The notes: generated from the sequence alone by a model not told the origin. A stretch of DNA of 64,000 bases from Trissonchulus latispiculum (GCA_030248195.1 JASAND010015667.1:29372-93371); one strand, 5' to 3'. Positions 20,236 to 32,606 are shown, counted from the stretch's first letter. Numbers and translations are program-made.

Positions 20236-20560
20236 TAAATACAGCTTTCAGTCCTTTACAGTAATAACTACACTTATAGCTTAGAAGAACATTTCTGTAA
20301 GTTAATATCATAGTAATATTTCATTAGGCTGTTATCTAGAAAGCTTCATAATTTCAGATGGTATTTCTTAAAGACCTATTGAGCAAATTGCGCACTGATT
20401 GGCCCATTGACTTAAAAGTCTTCTGACGCAAAATCTTGGTTGAAACCATTGAAATGATTTGGAAAGTAAGAACTTGAAAGTTGGTAAATGTATATATATC
20501 TCAATAATATTTATTCACTGCATTCATTACAGTTAATAACTAGACGAAAGAAAACTGTAA

Positions 20561-21351
20561 TAGCTGTAATGTAATAACTGTAAAGCTCGTAATAGCGGCT
20601 TCGCTTTTGATCACTGGGCGCTCCGTCGGCGATACTTAAATTTTTCACTTGAACCGGGCCAAAACGCTTGGAGAGTATGCCCCGGCAGACGGCAGTTTCT
20701 CCCTTAACAAGCAGATTTCTTAGCTTGGTCGGGGGACGGCAGAACAACTTGACTTTAAAATTTAGGCCACTTAGAAAGAGTTCGTGTTTTCTGATGATGG
20801 CACTTCCCTTAACGCCTTTGTTAATCTTGCCATACATTCCTTATGGCAACTGTACCTTGCAGCAACGCCTGGGTCACTGGCTTGGCATGCTTTAAATTAT
20901 ATTTATATTATATTAATTTTGTTTGCTTGACATAACTTATATTCAGCTTTACGTTCGCCGGGCCGTCGAGCCTCGGCCTCGACAGATGTCACAATGAGCC
21001 CCGTTTTCTACATTTCCCTTCTACTTCATGAATGTTTCTAAATTTCTTGTTTACTCACGTCCCTTTGAGAGAGAATTTTATTATTAATCAGGGGTCGTCT
21101 GGGTCATTCCCTTTACGCAGAATTTCATTACAGAAATATACAATTAGGTCTCGTAGACGAAAGTAGAAGCAGTTCATAAGTTCATACCTACCTTGGGGCG
21201 CAAGGTATCCTAATAGAAGTCTTAAGTAAGCATTAAATTAGCATAACCTAATAAATTTATTGAATAGACACAAACTTTATTTATTTGTAGTTAGATATCA
21301 ATCTACATTCTTACAATCTGAGTCATATAACTGATAACTTGATTATATATA

Positions 21352-21405
<54 letters not shown>

Positions 21406-22090
21406 TTCTGCCTCTTAAAACACTTAACACTCAATACTGTACACACATTCCTTTCTGAAACTGGATTTTATCTCTTCAAATGATTTCTGTCGCCACCTGT
21501 CTATATTATTTTGTCAATCTCTAGTTCAAGATTTGTTACGTTAAAAATTAAAAGACACCGCCCTCGTTTTTGTATGTTGCGATAAATTCTTAGCGCAAAT
21601 TAAAGGAGGAATTCTATAAAGACAGTATTAACGAGGACAGGTGAGAAGGAGACGCTAGGCTGGAAGGACAGAGCAATGATCACTTTATAAACCGATTTTC
21701 CGTGTAACAGTTGCCTTTTTCTCAGAGAAGTGTATTGACCATAAATGTGCAGCAGTGACCTCTCTGGGAGTGAGGTTGCAGGAGGGGGGCCAAATGTAAG
21801 TTGGAGGAGGGTGGAAGGAGATGAGTGAAGAATGGGGATTGTTGGCTACTTATGTTTCTGTAAAGGCTGGCCATGTCTATAACTAGCTGTCTTGGGCAGG
21901 TTGTCTGAGGAAATTGGAGACGACCAAGCACATATTGCCTAAGACAATTTCCCACATAGTAAGCCTTAGGTAATTGGATCTGAGCAAGCAGCTGTCTATT
22001 TTGCATGTTTTCAGAACAAACCACGGGCGCCCACCATTTTGAGAAAACAAGCGCTATGCGTATGATGAATCTGGTTGTTAATACATTTCA
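20561..22090. other. No confident gene; TA microsatellite
   Basis: A (TA)n run lies at about 21352-21402. A 108-codon minus-strand frame (20511-20837) includes KLFCRPPTKLRNLLVKGE, faintly like a segment found in Penelope-type or other retroelement reverse transcriptases. It straddles the end of the terminal repeat, so it cannot be an intact gene. Confidence 0.4.
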
Positions 22091-22099
22091 CGAGAACTT

Positions 22100-23815
22100 G
22101 TCTATACATTAGCAAGGAGTTCTTTGCCTTTCTCCATTATTATGGACGCCCAACTGATGGCAGAGGAAAGCACTACGTTATTGTGTACATTCGAGGAATT
22201 GAACAGGACAAAAACAATGATGACGTTGTCGTTCGGAGGCGACTCGTTATATACCTGAACAAGTTAATCGAACTTGGTATGGATGGGGACGCCAGTGCTT
22301 ACACGGATGCACTAAAAATTCCGTTGCAGAAGAGATACAAACAAAGGTCAGCTTTGAACGCTATGTTAAAATCATCTTGTAGGGTTTGGATCTGATGGGA
22401 TAAGTGTAATGATAGGAAGGCAGTCTGGCTTGTTCACCAAATTAAGTGAATATGCTGGGCGCCAAGTGTATTCAGTTTTACCTGGCTCACAGACGGCAAC
22501 AGGCTTGTGCACAGGCAGCAACAGGCGTGCCTGGAGAGATGAACGGAATTTCCAAAGAACTGAAGACTATAAATTCTGTCTACACCTTTTACAAAAACAG
22601 GGGTCAACCGGAGAAAAGGCCGTTTACGACAGCTCCGTAACGCACGTCTTGGCTGTTTTGAAAATCCTGTAGGTTTGCACAAGTTTGCTATTATTCATCA
22701 TTTTGTTTGCACTGGCAGAATTGGTATAGCTTGATTTCTTCTACTGCAGGTCTCTCCTTTCGCTGAAGCATACTTTGCTTTAAATTTCCTTCCTTCCCTG
22801 GCGAAAGACGTGGAGGAAGTCTACTACGACTATTCCCAAATTTTTAAATTTCGTTGATTATCATCTGAAAACGCAGCTATTTCTAGAGTAAGAAAATATT
22901 ACAACTTGTTGGTCAAACCAAAATAGAAAAATAAATAAAACTGTCAAAGAAGCAAAAAGGGGTATTATGGTGGAGATACCGCCACTTCGTTTTTCTGACA
23001 TTCGTTTTAAATGCTTTGCTGTTGGTATCTACAAAACTTCAAAAAACAACTAAAATTTTAATTGGAAAACTGTTCTATTCTTTAATTTAAGGGAATGCTT
23101 CAGCGAAAGGAGAGACCTGCAGTAGAAGAAATCAAGCTATGCCAATCTTGTCAATGCAAATGAAATGATGAATAGTAGTAAACCTGTGCGAACCTACAGA
23201 ATTTTGAAAACAGCCAAGACGTACGTTGAGGAGACAATTCTGATGGAAAATACTCCAAGACCGTTAACCGTTAACTGAAGTCTGTACTTAATTCTTAGGC
23301 TGAGGAGCTCGATGCATATTTCCCAATACCTGATTTAAATGACTTTGACATCTTCCATCTTTCGAATTTGCCTTCTAATGAACAAGCAGTCTCATCGAGT
23401 GACACTGTTGTAGCAACAGCTTGATCGACAGCCACTTTTGGCTTGGATGTTGATTCAACGAATTCAACGATTCATGGATGGAATGCAGCGCTTTCAGAAA
23501 TTGTCACATCTCTCTTGATTTTGAAAGATTCAGAAAAAGTTCAGCTTTGGAACTTTACAGCCAATTCCTTGCTAGCACTGAGGTTCCATGGGGAAATAGT
23601 GTGAAACAGTTTGTAAGGACATTGCATGTATGGCCTAATGTTCAGCTTATGCTGAAACAGGATTTTCAGTTTTGAAATATGCTAAATATGATCACAGATC
23701 TCAATTTGGAATGGCGATGCTTAACACATTGCTGCTTATCCAGTTTAATGGTTCACCTGATAAGGGCAATTTTTGGGCAATTTATTTTGCTCGGCTTTGA
23801 CAGTCTACTGACTGG
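22100..23815 (+). pseudogene. hAT-type transposase remnant
   Basis: Pieces in several frames: YIRGIEQDKNNDDVVVRRRL (about 22187-22250), GFGSDGISVMIGRQSG (about 22384-22432) and, near the end, AETGFSVLKYAKY then MAMLNTLLLIQF (about 23657-23750). SDGxSVMxGxxSG and the C-terminal A-E-xGFS...LN-LLLI pattern are those of hAT transposases of the ZMYM/KIAA1586-like branch, where the first carries a catalytic-core Asp and the last belongs to the dimerisation region. Interrupted by stops, frameshifts and an internal inverted duplication (22640-23226). Not functional. Confidence 0.6.
22640..23226. repeat. Inverted duplication inside the hAT remnant
   Basis: About 130 bp at 22640-22769 recurs inverted at 23094-23226 (both contain CTGCAGGTCTCTCCTTTCGC or its complement) around a ~325-bp loop. 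The arms belong to the transposase region, so part of the gene was duplicated backwards. Confidence 0.75.
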
Positions 23816-23822
23816 ACACAGG

Positions 23823-24150
23823 TGGACAAGGGGGGGAAATTTCCCCCCCCTCGGCGAAGTCGCCCACAAGGGGTCGCGAAATTACTCCCACAAGGGGTAA
23901 GAAAAATTGGGTTTTACGACTAAAATTTCCAAAAAGTTTCCGGCTTTGCCGGAAATTTTCTCTTATAAGCACTAATTTTTGCTAAAAAACGTCCGAAAAT
24001 CGTGTTTTAGCTAAAAAGTAGCTGTTTTTTGTTAAAAATGGCGAAAATCGCTTAAAAATTGCTTTCAAAAGTACCCCTAAGAAAAATCGCTCTCACAAGG
24101 GGTACCCAAATTTGCTTCCACAAGGGTCAGTGAAATTTGACCTCCCGTTC
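23823..24150. repeat. CCGG-hairpin family element F1
   Basis: G-rich and C-rich blocks with ACAAGGGG motifs flank an AT-rich core centred on TTTCCGGCTTTGCCGGAAA (about 23937). The same layout recurs at 39945, 48374 and 52655. It truncates the hAT remnant. The boundaries are approximate. Confidence 0.55.
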
Positions 24151-26870
24151 AGGTATGCTACTGGACATATTCTATCAGACTCGGCTGAGCAAAATCTTCC
24201 GCGCAGAAATTTACAAACCGCTGAAAATACGTTCGAACAAGACATGGATTACGCGTTCGTCTAACATACAAACATTACATATTAACAGCTGCTAGAGGAT
24301 TTTTACTTTACTATGTTCAAGGAACGATAAGCGCCAAAGAGCCTTTTAAGCAATTACGTCTGATAAATAAAGCCAAGTTGTGACAGACTACATAGTAAAG
24401 GTATTTGCCTCTAGCAAAAAATAATAACGTGTTGGTCTATTTGTGTGCTCAGTAAAATTAATAAAATAGGTTTAATTTTCAATACACTAAAATATTCAAT
24501 ATTCAATAAAATTCGGCCTGGGGGTGAAACCACCCGCCCCAAGCACATGTCTTGTATTTACTGTTGGGTTTTTTAAACCTCTCAGCAGGAAGTCATCCTA
24601 GCCCAGCCGTGAATTTACATATACTTACTTGATATAAATTCAATAAATCCGAAATGTCATCAGTGGATCTTAATAGAGCAATGGTTCACAGTAATAATAA
24701 TAAGCACTGCCTAACAACTTCCAGTGTCAATGGCATAGAGTATAAACGTAAATATAAGTAGTCCTTGTGACATTGCCATTGCATTGACAGCATGTGCAGT
24801 CTCTGGAATTAACTTAATACAACATTATGTAGTCTGTCTTCTTAGCGCATAGGGCTTAAGTAAAATAGGAGAAATTTCATTCAATAGCTTAGTCTGCTTG
24901 AACCTTTTGCTTAATTAAATTGCTCTAACGCAATGCTTTCGGATTGCACTTCTACTATTCGCTTTTCTTTGCTTTTAGATGCTTAGTTTGCCATCGCTAG
25001 TCGCTTTCCAAGGTTCACAGGATGCCCACTCCAATATGTTTGCTGTCGCCACCGCCGTTCTATGTGTTGCTTTGACTACTGTAGAGTAGGCCTATCAGTA
25101 TGTTCGGACTTGTCTGTTTGAGGATTATGAGCAGCAGCGCCGCATCCCCGAATGTGCTGCAGATGCACGAAGGTGCCAGATTCTTCGTCGCTGATTGAAG
25201 CAGAACCTGCAGAAGTGGCACTCCATTCGGTTATTCATTTTGAAAGACATGCTGTTCTGCAAGTTTCGACGGAACGAAAAGTTGAGCCGATCGCTTTTGG
25301 CAAATAAAATTATACCCTTTTTGAAACCACTAAGATAAGTACTGGGGTGCCGGTTTGACCAAAACGGATATCCTATTTTGGTGCAGCCGTCATCTGCCAG
25401 GCCGTAATGGTATGGACCATTTCCTCATGGAAGTGAGGGATATGCTGCCGGTGCCGGTAAATACCCTAAATTTTTTAGTGATGGATTCCCCAACTTAGCT
25501 CTTAAACCGCAGGAAGTGATCCTATTATCATTAGTATTCTTATCCTATAATTCCGTCTTTCCTCTATGAGTTGTTTTTTCTGTTTCGTTGACGCAGGATT
25601 AGGCCTGCTTTCTGAAATTCTACCAAAATCTGAACTGTGCGTTAATCTGTGCTTGAGTCGCTGGGTTTCATGGCTGATTATGACAGTCATGACATTACGG
25701 CCAGGGTCCTCACAAACTAAAGCAGAGCTAGACATAGACAGTTTTAATCCATTTGGTTCGGGTTGGGTTGGACATCAGGTATCATTGCCAGCAATTTCGG
25801 ACAGATGTTGGTATGGTCTTTTGTGTGTCCTGATTATATTGGATTGTGCTCATTTTATACCATTATTATATGGTCATCTTGCAGCATTCCTACATTTGCA
25901 ACGCTACAACCCAAACATTAAAGATATAAATGACATCCGAAGAAAACACGAACCCTTTCTATTGTTCTGCAGGAAACAGTTGCCATAAAGGACATATGGC
26001 AGGATTAACAAAGGCAATCAGTGTAACACTACACTAGAAAATACGAAAAGAAAACCGAGAGCTGAAAATTTTCAGTGTAAATTTCACCATCGTCTGACAG
26101 CTGTCTCTTTTATATAAGGGAGTGCAAAAACCTTCAGCATTTCGCAGGGCGGGGTTTAGCAGCAGCCAGCCGATGTGCGTTATCAGTCCATGGAATCAAT
26201 GATCTATACAACCAGCTGCTACATAACGAAATCAGTAGCGACATTAGCAATCCAACGACGAACGATGGAATCACAAGCACAAGCCATAGCAAAAAGTCTT
26301 TGCATGTAAACATCGTTCGTAACATGCATCATGTATGCGAAACTATTTCCAGTAATTCCAATGGAAGAGTTATTACTTTTGCTGTAACGAGCGCGGAAGC
26401 CGACGACACCGGCGAAAGCAACGTAAACGATGCCTACGTGTGGGCGTCCAGTCGTGTTTCCTCCCGCTGTACTGTACAAAGTCTAAATCTACTTGAATGA
26501 TAAAACCGTGTTGAGTACTATCGTATAGGTAAAGTCTAAATTACAACGATTTGTTTATGTAACTTGTGCTGTATTGTAGCGTATTATCTATAATCTATGT
26601 AAAAATACATTATTATTATTATTATTACATCATTAACTATTAACCATTAACTATTAAACATCACTTGAATGGCAACAAATTATCTAGATGTTTCCACTGT
26701 TGGCTAATGTGTCGGCATTATTCTTCAGCTGACAGCCTACCACTTGTTTGTTTTGTTGTAATCTTAGTTTGATTAATTGCTGTGTTAAATAAGGATTAAA
26801 CGCTGCATCTATTTAACAAAATCTGCAGTTTTAAAGTATAACGTAAATTTAAATGTATAATGTAAATGTA
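24151..26870. other. Unassigned, mostly non-coding
   Basis: A 140-codon plus-strand frame at 25566-25988 has two hydrophobic stretches but no recognised family, and its mirror frames are also open. The 25000-25450 part has a GC-richer composition and broken frames (for example FRRNEKLSRSLLANKI), possibly a decayed transposase. 26134-26325 on the minus strand would encode a 63-residue membrane-like peptide. None of these is called as a gene. Confidence 0.4.
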
Positions 26871-26989
26871 AAGTTTGTATGCGACAGGTATATTTTATAC
26901 TTATTTATTGCTACCTTTACAGACTTAAATTTAATCAAGTGCAACATTTGCTATTTTTTAATTCAAGGCGTCTGACCAAACCAACGATT

Positions 26990-27136
26990 GGCCATGGAGG
27001 ATGCCGTTGGCCAGGCTCCACTGGATGCCATAGCCCACGCCGTGCAGCTGATGGGCTAGTCATGGGCCCTTCTCCAGAACAGATTGGAACCTTATCCGGA
27101 ACAGAGATTCTCCGGATAGACTCGGATTGGACGTAA
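26990..27136. other. GC-richer island, open on both strands
   Basis: About 145 bp of clearly higher GC content within AT-rich flanks. Both a plus frame (ending at 27136) and a minus frame stay open through it. It could be an exon or a captured fragment. No family is recognised. Confidence 0.3.
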
Positions 27137-27139
27137 AAT

Positions 27140-29050
27140 TTTTTAAATAAAAAAGCTTTTTTTGAATGTTGTGATTATGAAGCAGTAAATTTTATATAAA
27201 TCAATTTAATCAGTTACCACTCAGTCAAGGGCAAATGTTCAATTTGTGATTGAATTAGCCTCATGTCAAAAATTGGTAGGTAATTTTCTAATAAAACATG
27301 AGAGAAACTAAACCCATCAACATTTATTAAGTATATTTTAAACACCTTCGTTTAAATCACTTGCAATAAAACCTTATTTGTCACTCACAACATCTGACTC
27401 ACCAATTAAACATGCCGAGCTGTCAAAATTTTGATGTGTACCTTTTCACAGAAAGTCTAATTTTTCCATAAATACACGATGACTTTAAACTGGATCTGCT
27501 CATTTTAAATTAGAGTGGAAAATTTTGATGTATCATTTATTTCAAGATTCCTCGATTTAACCACAACCACCTCAATAAATTCTTTCGCGTCGTTAAACAC
27601 TCAAAAATCGTGTCATTTCACAGAGCCATTTTAAATTACTCACGCAGTCACAACCAAATTAAATCACTGCATTTAGTTCCCTTGCGCATACCCTTTTAAT
27701 TATTAATCAAACATCTTTTTTCCTTTCACTAACACATCAAAATTTATTTGTCTGTATTGCAGTCTACAATTTTCCACGTCATTAGTCACACATTTGTCCT
27801 TTTTTCCAAAATAGATTTCACTTTTCTACACAAGTCTAAACCTCATTCGAATATACACACTATATACAGATTTTAATTAGATTGACACTTAACACTCACT
27901 CTCAAATTTTTCACCAAGTACCTGCGGGGGCCCCTGATCTGTCAGAAGCATCGGGCGGAACAGAAGTAACAGGAATATCCAAAACCACAATCTGAAAACA
28001 AAATTTACACGCAATTACGCACGAAATTTAAACAGTCACAGGAATTATACGCTTGCCCAATAATTTTTTGAATTGGACAAGAGATTTGCGCAAACGTTTC
28101 TAAGTTTTGTTCACATTTAGACAGTCCCCTGCTGACAGAACATGTGTCTTGTTCATGTGATAGGTTGTCCTATCATAGGCATAACTTTCTCTCAGAAGTG
28201 AGAAAACAAAAGATTAACAGTATGGCCTTAATTTTTTGTCAACTACTGACATCATTTATGGTATACATCTTCAGTGCAAAGATTTTATTGAAAAGACATT
28301 TATAGCACTGGACGAGTTTAGTAAATAGCAGGCATTTTAAAATTATTCAATCAACTCAGACAAAGTCATATTGTTTCTTCTAATTCACCGCAAAGTAACT
28401 GAAACGTAATCCTGTTTCCTCTATAATTACAAAAATTATTTAATCACCAGTTCATAACTAGTTCAGTAATGAGGCAGCAGCGAAGAATATAGGGAATTTA
28501 CTTACCTTTTGTTTTCGTGGAGTTGATTGTTTAGTAACAGATGAATCAAGCAAAAAATAGGAACTTTTCAATGTAATCACAATTCACTAGCAGTCAAGTA
28601 ATGACTTCTGTTAATACAAATTTAACAAATCTTTTCCGGCTATAGGGCGTTACAATTAAACTAGAAACCCAGCTTTCTTTCAAATTTAACTAAGTTACGA
28701 ATTTAATAGATCATGCTGCCTATTCTAATTTAGGTTATGAAATTAGAAATGAATAAGGAAGTAGTATAGGAGACTTCAAATGGGAGCAGTTTGGGATCAA
28801 AAACCGGTTCCTTTTTTGGATCAACCCAGACCTGTCAAAACTTGACACTTAACTGTCATTACCTGTCAATGACAAGAATTAATGACCTAATTAATGTTCT
28901 GGCTTAGCATCTGTCTGGTGAATTTAAACTTGTGGTTAGACTATGGTCAATTATGTGTCCTACCATCTGCCCAATTGTGGACTTAGTGCTTAGTGCCTAC
29001 CATCTGTTCAATTCTTGTGAATGTAATTTCTGAGGACTCTATCAAAATTA
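27140..29050. other. AT-rich, otherwise without a recognised gene
   Basis: Apart from the candidate splice sites at 27922-27991 and 28506, nothing recognisable: no long frame, RNA gene or repeat boundary. Confidence 0.45.
27922..27991 (-). other. Candidate internal exon (70 nt)
   Basis: On the minus strand a pyrimidine-rich acceptor (TTTTGTTTTCAG) precedes 70 nt open in one frame (IVVLDIPVTSVPPDASDRSG), followed by GCAG/GTACTTGG as donor. About 510 bp upstream, at 28504-28506, AAAAG/GTAAGTAAA is a perfect donor, so two exons of one minus-strand transcript are plausible. No start, end or family is identified. Confidence 0.35.
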
Positions 29051-29059
29051 ATTGGACAG

Positions 29060-29950
29060 CTCAGCCTTAATTGCTTTTGGATAAATTTTGGATTCCTTAA
29101 TAGCTCTTTGGTCAAATAATCTTTAATTTATCATCTTTAATCTTTCATTCTTTAATTCCCCATGAAAGATTAATTACTTTTGGGTTCATTTTTTGATTCC
29201 TTAAAGCTTAAGAGAGATTATGGGCTAATATAGGATTCCTCAAACATAATTGCTGTGGCATTGATGTGGGCTAATTTCTGATTCCTCAAACTTAATTACT
29301 CATTTGATTAATAGCTTTTGGGTTAATTTTCGATTCCTCAATGTCAAATATTTGAAAATTTGGACGGGATTCTTGAAAGCTTGTGTGATTAATGAGTATA
29401 GGATAAATTTTCAATTCCTCAAAGCTTGAGAGAGAGATTCTGTGGGCTAATTTCTGATTCCTCAAACTTAGCAGCTTCGATGATTAATTACTTTTGGGCT
29501 AATATAGGATTCCTCAAACGTCATAGCTTTTGGGCTTAATGTAAGATTCCTCAAAAGGTTATGAATGGTTAATTACTTTTGGGCTAATATAGAATTCCTC
29601 ATGTAATGTATGATTAATGAGTTTTGGGTTAATTTTCCGATTCCTCAAGTTTATATTTGGGCTAATATAGGATTCTTCAAACTGGGTTTCTTGAATGATT
29701 AATTGGTTTGGGCTAATAAATGATTCCTCGCATTAATATTTCGGGTAAATCTTCCTCAGACCTGAATGATTAATTGTTTTTAGGTTAATTTTCGATTCCT
29801 CAATGTAAACTATTTGAAGTTTTGGGCTAATAAAATGTGGGTGTTGAATCCTCACAACCAAAACATTTTGTGTTTATTTTCAAATCCTCAAGGCTAAATC
29901 GCATAACTGCTTTTGGGTTAATTTTGGATTCTGGATTCTTGATGAATTTG
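29060..29950 (+). repeat. Degenerate minisatellite, GGGCTAATATAGGATTCCTC motif
   Basis: About 18 copies of TTTTGGGYTAATNTNNGATTCCTCAAA at irregular spacing (26-60 bp), separated by short variable segments often containing TGATTAATTA. It lies just upstream of the retroelement at 30655. Confidence 0.75.
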
Positions 29951-30534
29951 CGTGAATCCTTAACGTTTCCGTACACAAGTTCAACTATAGAATAAAATGT
30001 AAATAAAGACTAAGTTGCAGTGAAATTTTAGTGTTAACTTCCAGTAAAACAAAATAAACGGAAAGTTAGCACGGAAATTTTGACACACACTGATAGAGCA
30101 CATTCCCGACACCACTGCACGACACTTTTGTAAACAAGTCTACTTTGTAAACAAATTTAGACATTCTAAATCCAAATTGGGGCCTTTCGACAGGTGGGAG
30201 GCTAGTTTTTAATTTAGCATCTTGAATGTCGGGAATATTTATTAAATTGGGGCTAGTCGCAGGAAAATCCATTAGCTATCAGCTGGACATTGGAGACCCT
30301 TCTAGAAGGGTATTAAATTGAAATCCAGAGGAGGGAGAAAAATTCATTAGAGAGGGGCAATCAAACAGACTTGGGTCCATTAGAGGGACGTCGGATAATG
30401 AGACTGATTTGGAGGTCGGAAAAAGGAGAAAAGGGGTAGTCTTTGGTCAGACGTTGGACTGAGTGGTCTGGTGTTTTGTGAAGTCTCTTCGTGTAATTAG
30501 TGGCTGTCTGACATTGGTGAGAAGTAAATGTTAC

Positions 30535-30671
30535 TCTGTTAAGAGCACCCGGCTTGTTGACTGGATTGACCTTACCCAGCACTCTGGCTATCTACTCTGT
30601 TAAAAGCGTACAGGCTTGGACTTTGCTTACCACTCTGGCTATCTGACAATTTCTGGTGTCAGAAGTGGGAT
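30535..30671 (+). other. LTR end and tRNA-Leu-type primer binding site
   Basis: TGGTGTCAGAAGTGGGA at 30655-30671 is complementary to the 3' end of animal tRNA-Leu, a common Ty3/gypsy primer site. A 5' LTR should therefore end just upstream, near ...TCTGACA at about 30649. The preceding ~115 bp is a degenerate tandem duplication, each unit starting ACTCTGTTAA and ending CACTCTGGCTATCT. The LTR start and the 3' LTR were not found. Confidence 0.6.
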
Positions 30672-31292
30672 TTGGATCTACTCTGGACATTCTTGGTTGG
30701 CTGAGATAGACATTCACACATTTTGTGTAGCCTTTGGAATTTTTGAACTTCGAACTATTGCCGAAATTTTGGTCTATATGGTGATTTTTTGATCCTACGC
30801 TTGTAAGTATGGACCGTTATCTGTGCACAGACAGTGTCTTTATCCTTGATTTACTTTGCCTGCCTTCCCTGCCACCCTCAAACCTAGCGAAGTCCATTTC
30901 TCCGATATATTTAATCACTTCCTATCCTAGCACCGTTCTAGACTTGCCTATTTCTGCCAGATCTGAACTCTTTTGAGTCAACATATTGTCAGCTGATCAT
31001 TGGAGTTGCTATCAGGTATACCCTCAGTAGTCTACGGACCGTTCGATAGGATGAACTTTTGTATCAAGTTTTGTTTATGTTTTGTCATCATATTTGGATG
31101 TAATTTAGTCCTGCTTTATTTCTTACTGCCAACGGGGGCGCAACAAATTCTATGGCATTTGCTGAGAAAAATAGTGAGACTGTTTAACTAAAATTGGAAG
31201 CAAGAAATTGTAATAAGGGCTTGATGCTGAAGTGCTGACAGTTGTGCCGATTCCCCTATTTATATTTTCAATTAATAGTGTGCATCTGTATA

Positions 31293-32606
31293 ATGAGTAA
31301 TCTAAATCAGGCTAGTTCAACAATGACTGATCCTCTACCTAGCAGCCACTCTATGCAGGGAGGGCCATATATAGGGCGTCCTCCGCGACAATTTGGTGGT
31401 TACCGCAAGGAGAAATTTAAAGATTTCTTAAAACAGCTGAATCGATATTTTCAATCTAATCGAATTTTTACTGATCAAAGAAAGTGTGAAATATTTCCCA
31501 GTATGCTCGAAATCGACAGTTTAGCAGACACTTTCTGTGAAGGTTTAGACCAAGACACACGATATGATTATGCTGAATTGTTTCGACAATTTGAAGTAAA
31601 GTTTCCCTCACCTAAAGTGGAGTATCTAGTAGTCGACAAACTCACTTTGCGTGATCAGAAGGCGGACGAAGCAGTTTCTGACTAACTCAGAAAGCAGAAA
31701 CTCGTCCGTGACGCGTTTCCGGAAGTATCACTTACAGAATCCGAGGTTTTGATGTTACGCTATTTCTTAAAAGGTTTGAAACCTCGGATTCGGCAGTACG
31801 TGATAACTACAAAACCTAGAGACTTTGAAGCTGCTGTAGCAGAGGCCGTAGAACAGGAAGCACATCAGCATCTCATGTATGGAGACGCACCGTGGCTTGA
31901 TGAAGTAGTGAATCGGCCACCCCCAAGAGACCATTCCAACCGTCATTTCGAACGACAATTAGGTCGGCATTACCGAAATGATAGGTTCGGTGGGTCTCGT
32001 CATCACAATAACAGACAACAGTACCAACAGCATCAACAACTGGGAAACCGCCCAAATAGAGAACTGTACAGTGCAGTTAGGCACGATAAAAGCAGTTCTG
32101 AAACAACAGCTCTCAAACAGAAGGTATAGAATTTGCAAACCCAAATGAATAATCTGACTCAACAGATACAGGCATTGGTAAGCTGTGTCCAACAAAATTC
32201 AAATGCGAACAGACAAAGCGGAAATTACAGCAGACCGACTGAGCAGTACAATGGATCTCGAGGACAACCACCTTTCTCAAACTTTCAACGCCGCACTCAG
32301 TCCAAAGGGATTGAATGTTGGCAATGTGGCCAAGCCGGTCATACAGGGGCAAGTTGCTCTCAAGTTCAGTCGACGCAGCATTTTCCTCGGAATGAACCGA
32401 AACGTCGCAGTCTAAACTATATGAATCGAACTGAGCCCCACACCTTTACTCATAGCTCAAGCGAAGCTGAGTATGAGGAAGACAGAGAAGACGAAGAAAA
32501 CGAAGGTAGAGAAACTTCTGTCAAAGCTTTATACCCATCCGTTCAGGCTGCTAGTGTAAGTCGAATTTCGGGATTATACCGACTAGCTCAGCATACAAGC
32601 CTTTAA
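31293..32606 (+). pseudogene. gag: Retrotransposon gag with two in-frame stops
   Basis: One frame from ATG31293 (MSNLNQ) to TAA32604-32606, interrupted by TAA at 31683-31685 and TAG at 32127-32129. The first third has FKDFLKQLNRYFQ and the middle VLMLRYFLKGLKPRIRQYV, both typical of Ty3/gypsy-type retrotransposon gag. A basic Gln/Asn/Arg-rich linker is followed by CWQCGQAGHTGASC, a CCHC zinc knuckle (C-X2-C-X4-H-X4-C) that binds genomic RNA. Then comes an acidic tail. It lies 620 nt behind the primer site. No protease, reverse transcriptase or integrase follows, so the element is truncated. Only two stops in 438 codons suggests a fairly young inactivation. Confidence 0.8.

Larger units (their letters stand above)
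15036..20560. mobile_element. Collapsed Maverick/Polinton-like element with TBP-like gene
   Basis: Long terminal inverted repeats (about 15036-15845 and 18972-20560) bracket remnants of a minor capsid protein, a major capsid protein, a small open frame, an adenain-like cysteine protease and a TBP-like protein. The capsid genes are on the minus strand and the others on the plus strand. Capsid genes plus adenain-type protease plus long inverted repeats are diagnostic of Maverick/Polinton or adintovirus-like elements. Complete ones are 15-20 kb. This one is ~5.5 kb and lacks any recognisable polymerase B, integrase or packaging ATPase. A 397-bp retroposon and a ~640-bp insertion have landed in it. 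No clear 6-bp target duplication was found. Confidence 0.8.
18972..20560. repeat. Right terminal inverted repeat, with insertions
   Basis: Pairs with 15036-15845 in inverted orientation. It is longer because of a ~640-bp insertion (19593-20235) and an extra ~125 bp near 19420-19550 absent from the left repeat. It includes the end of the TBP-like gene and, beyond its stop, non-coding sequence with CAGCTGTCGTAAGCTGTC shared by both ends. Confidence 0.8.

Noticed and set aside
20511..20837. Penelope-type reverse transcriptase fragment
   Set aside because: Only one short stretch is suggestive, and the frame crosses the end of the Polinton repeat, so it cannot be an intact gene.
25566..25988. 140-codon frame as a membrane protein gene
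   Set aside because: No family, promoter or splice support, and the opposite strand is also open over part of it. Left unassigned.
31000..31191. 63-residue hydrophobic peptide between primer site and gag
   Set aside because: Short leader frames are common by chance and no retroelement family with such a peptide is recognised.
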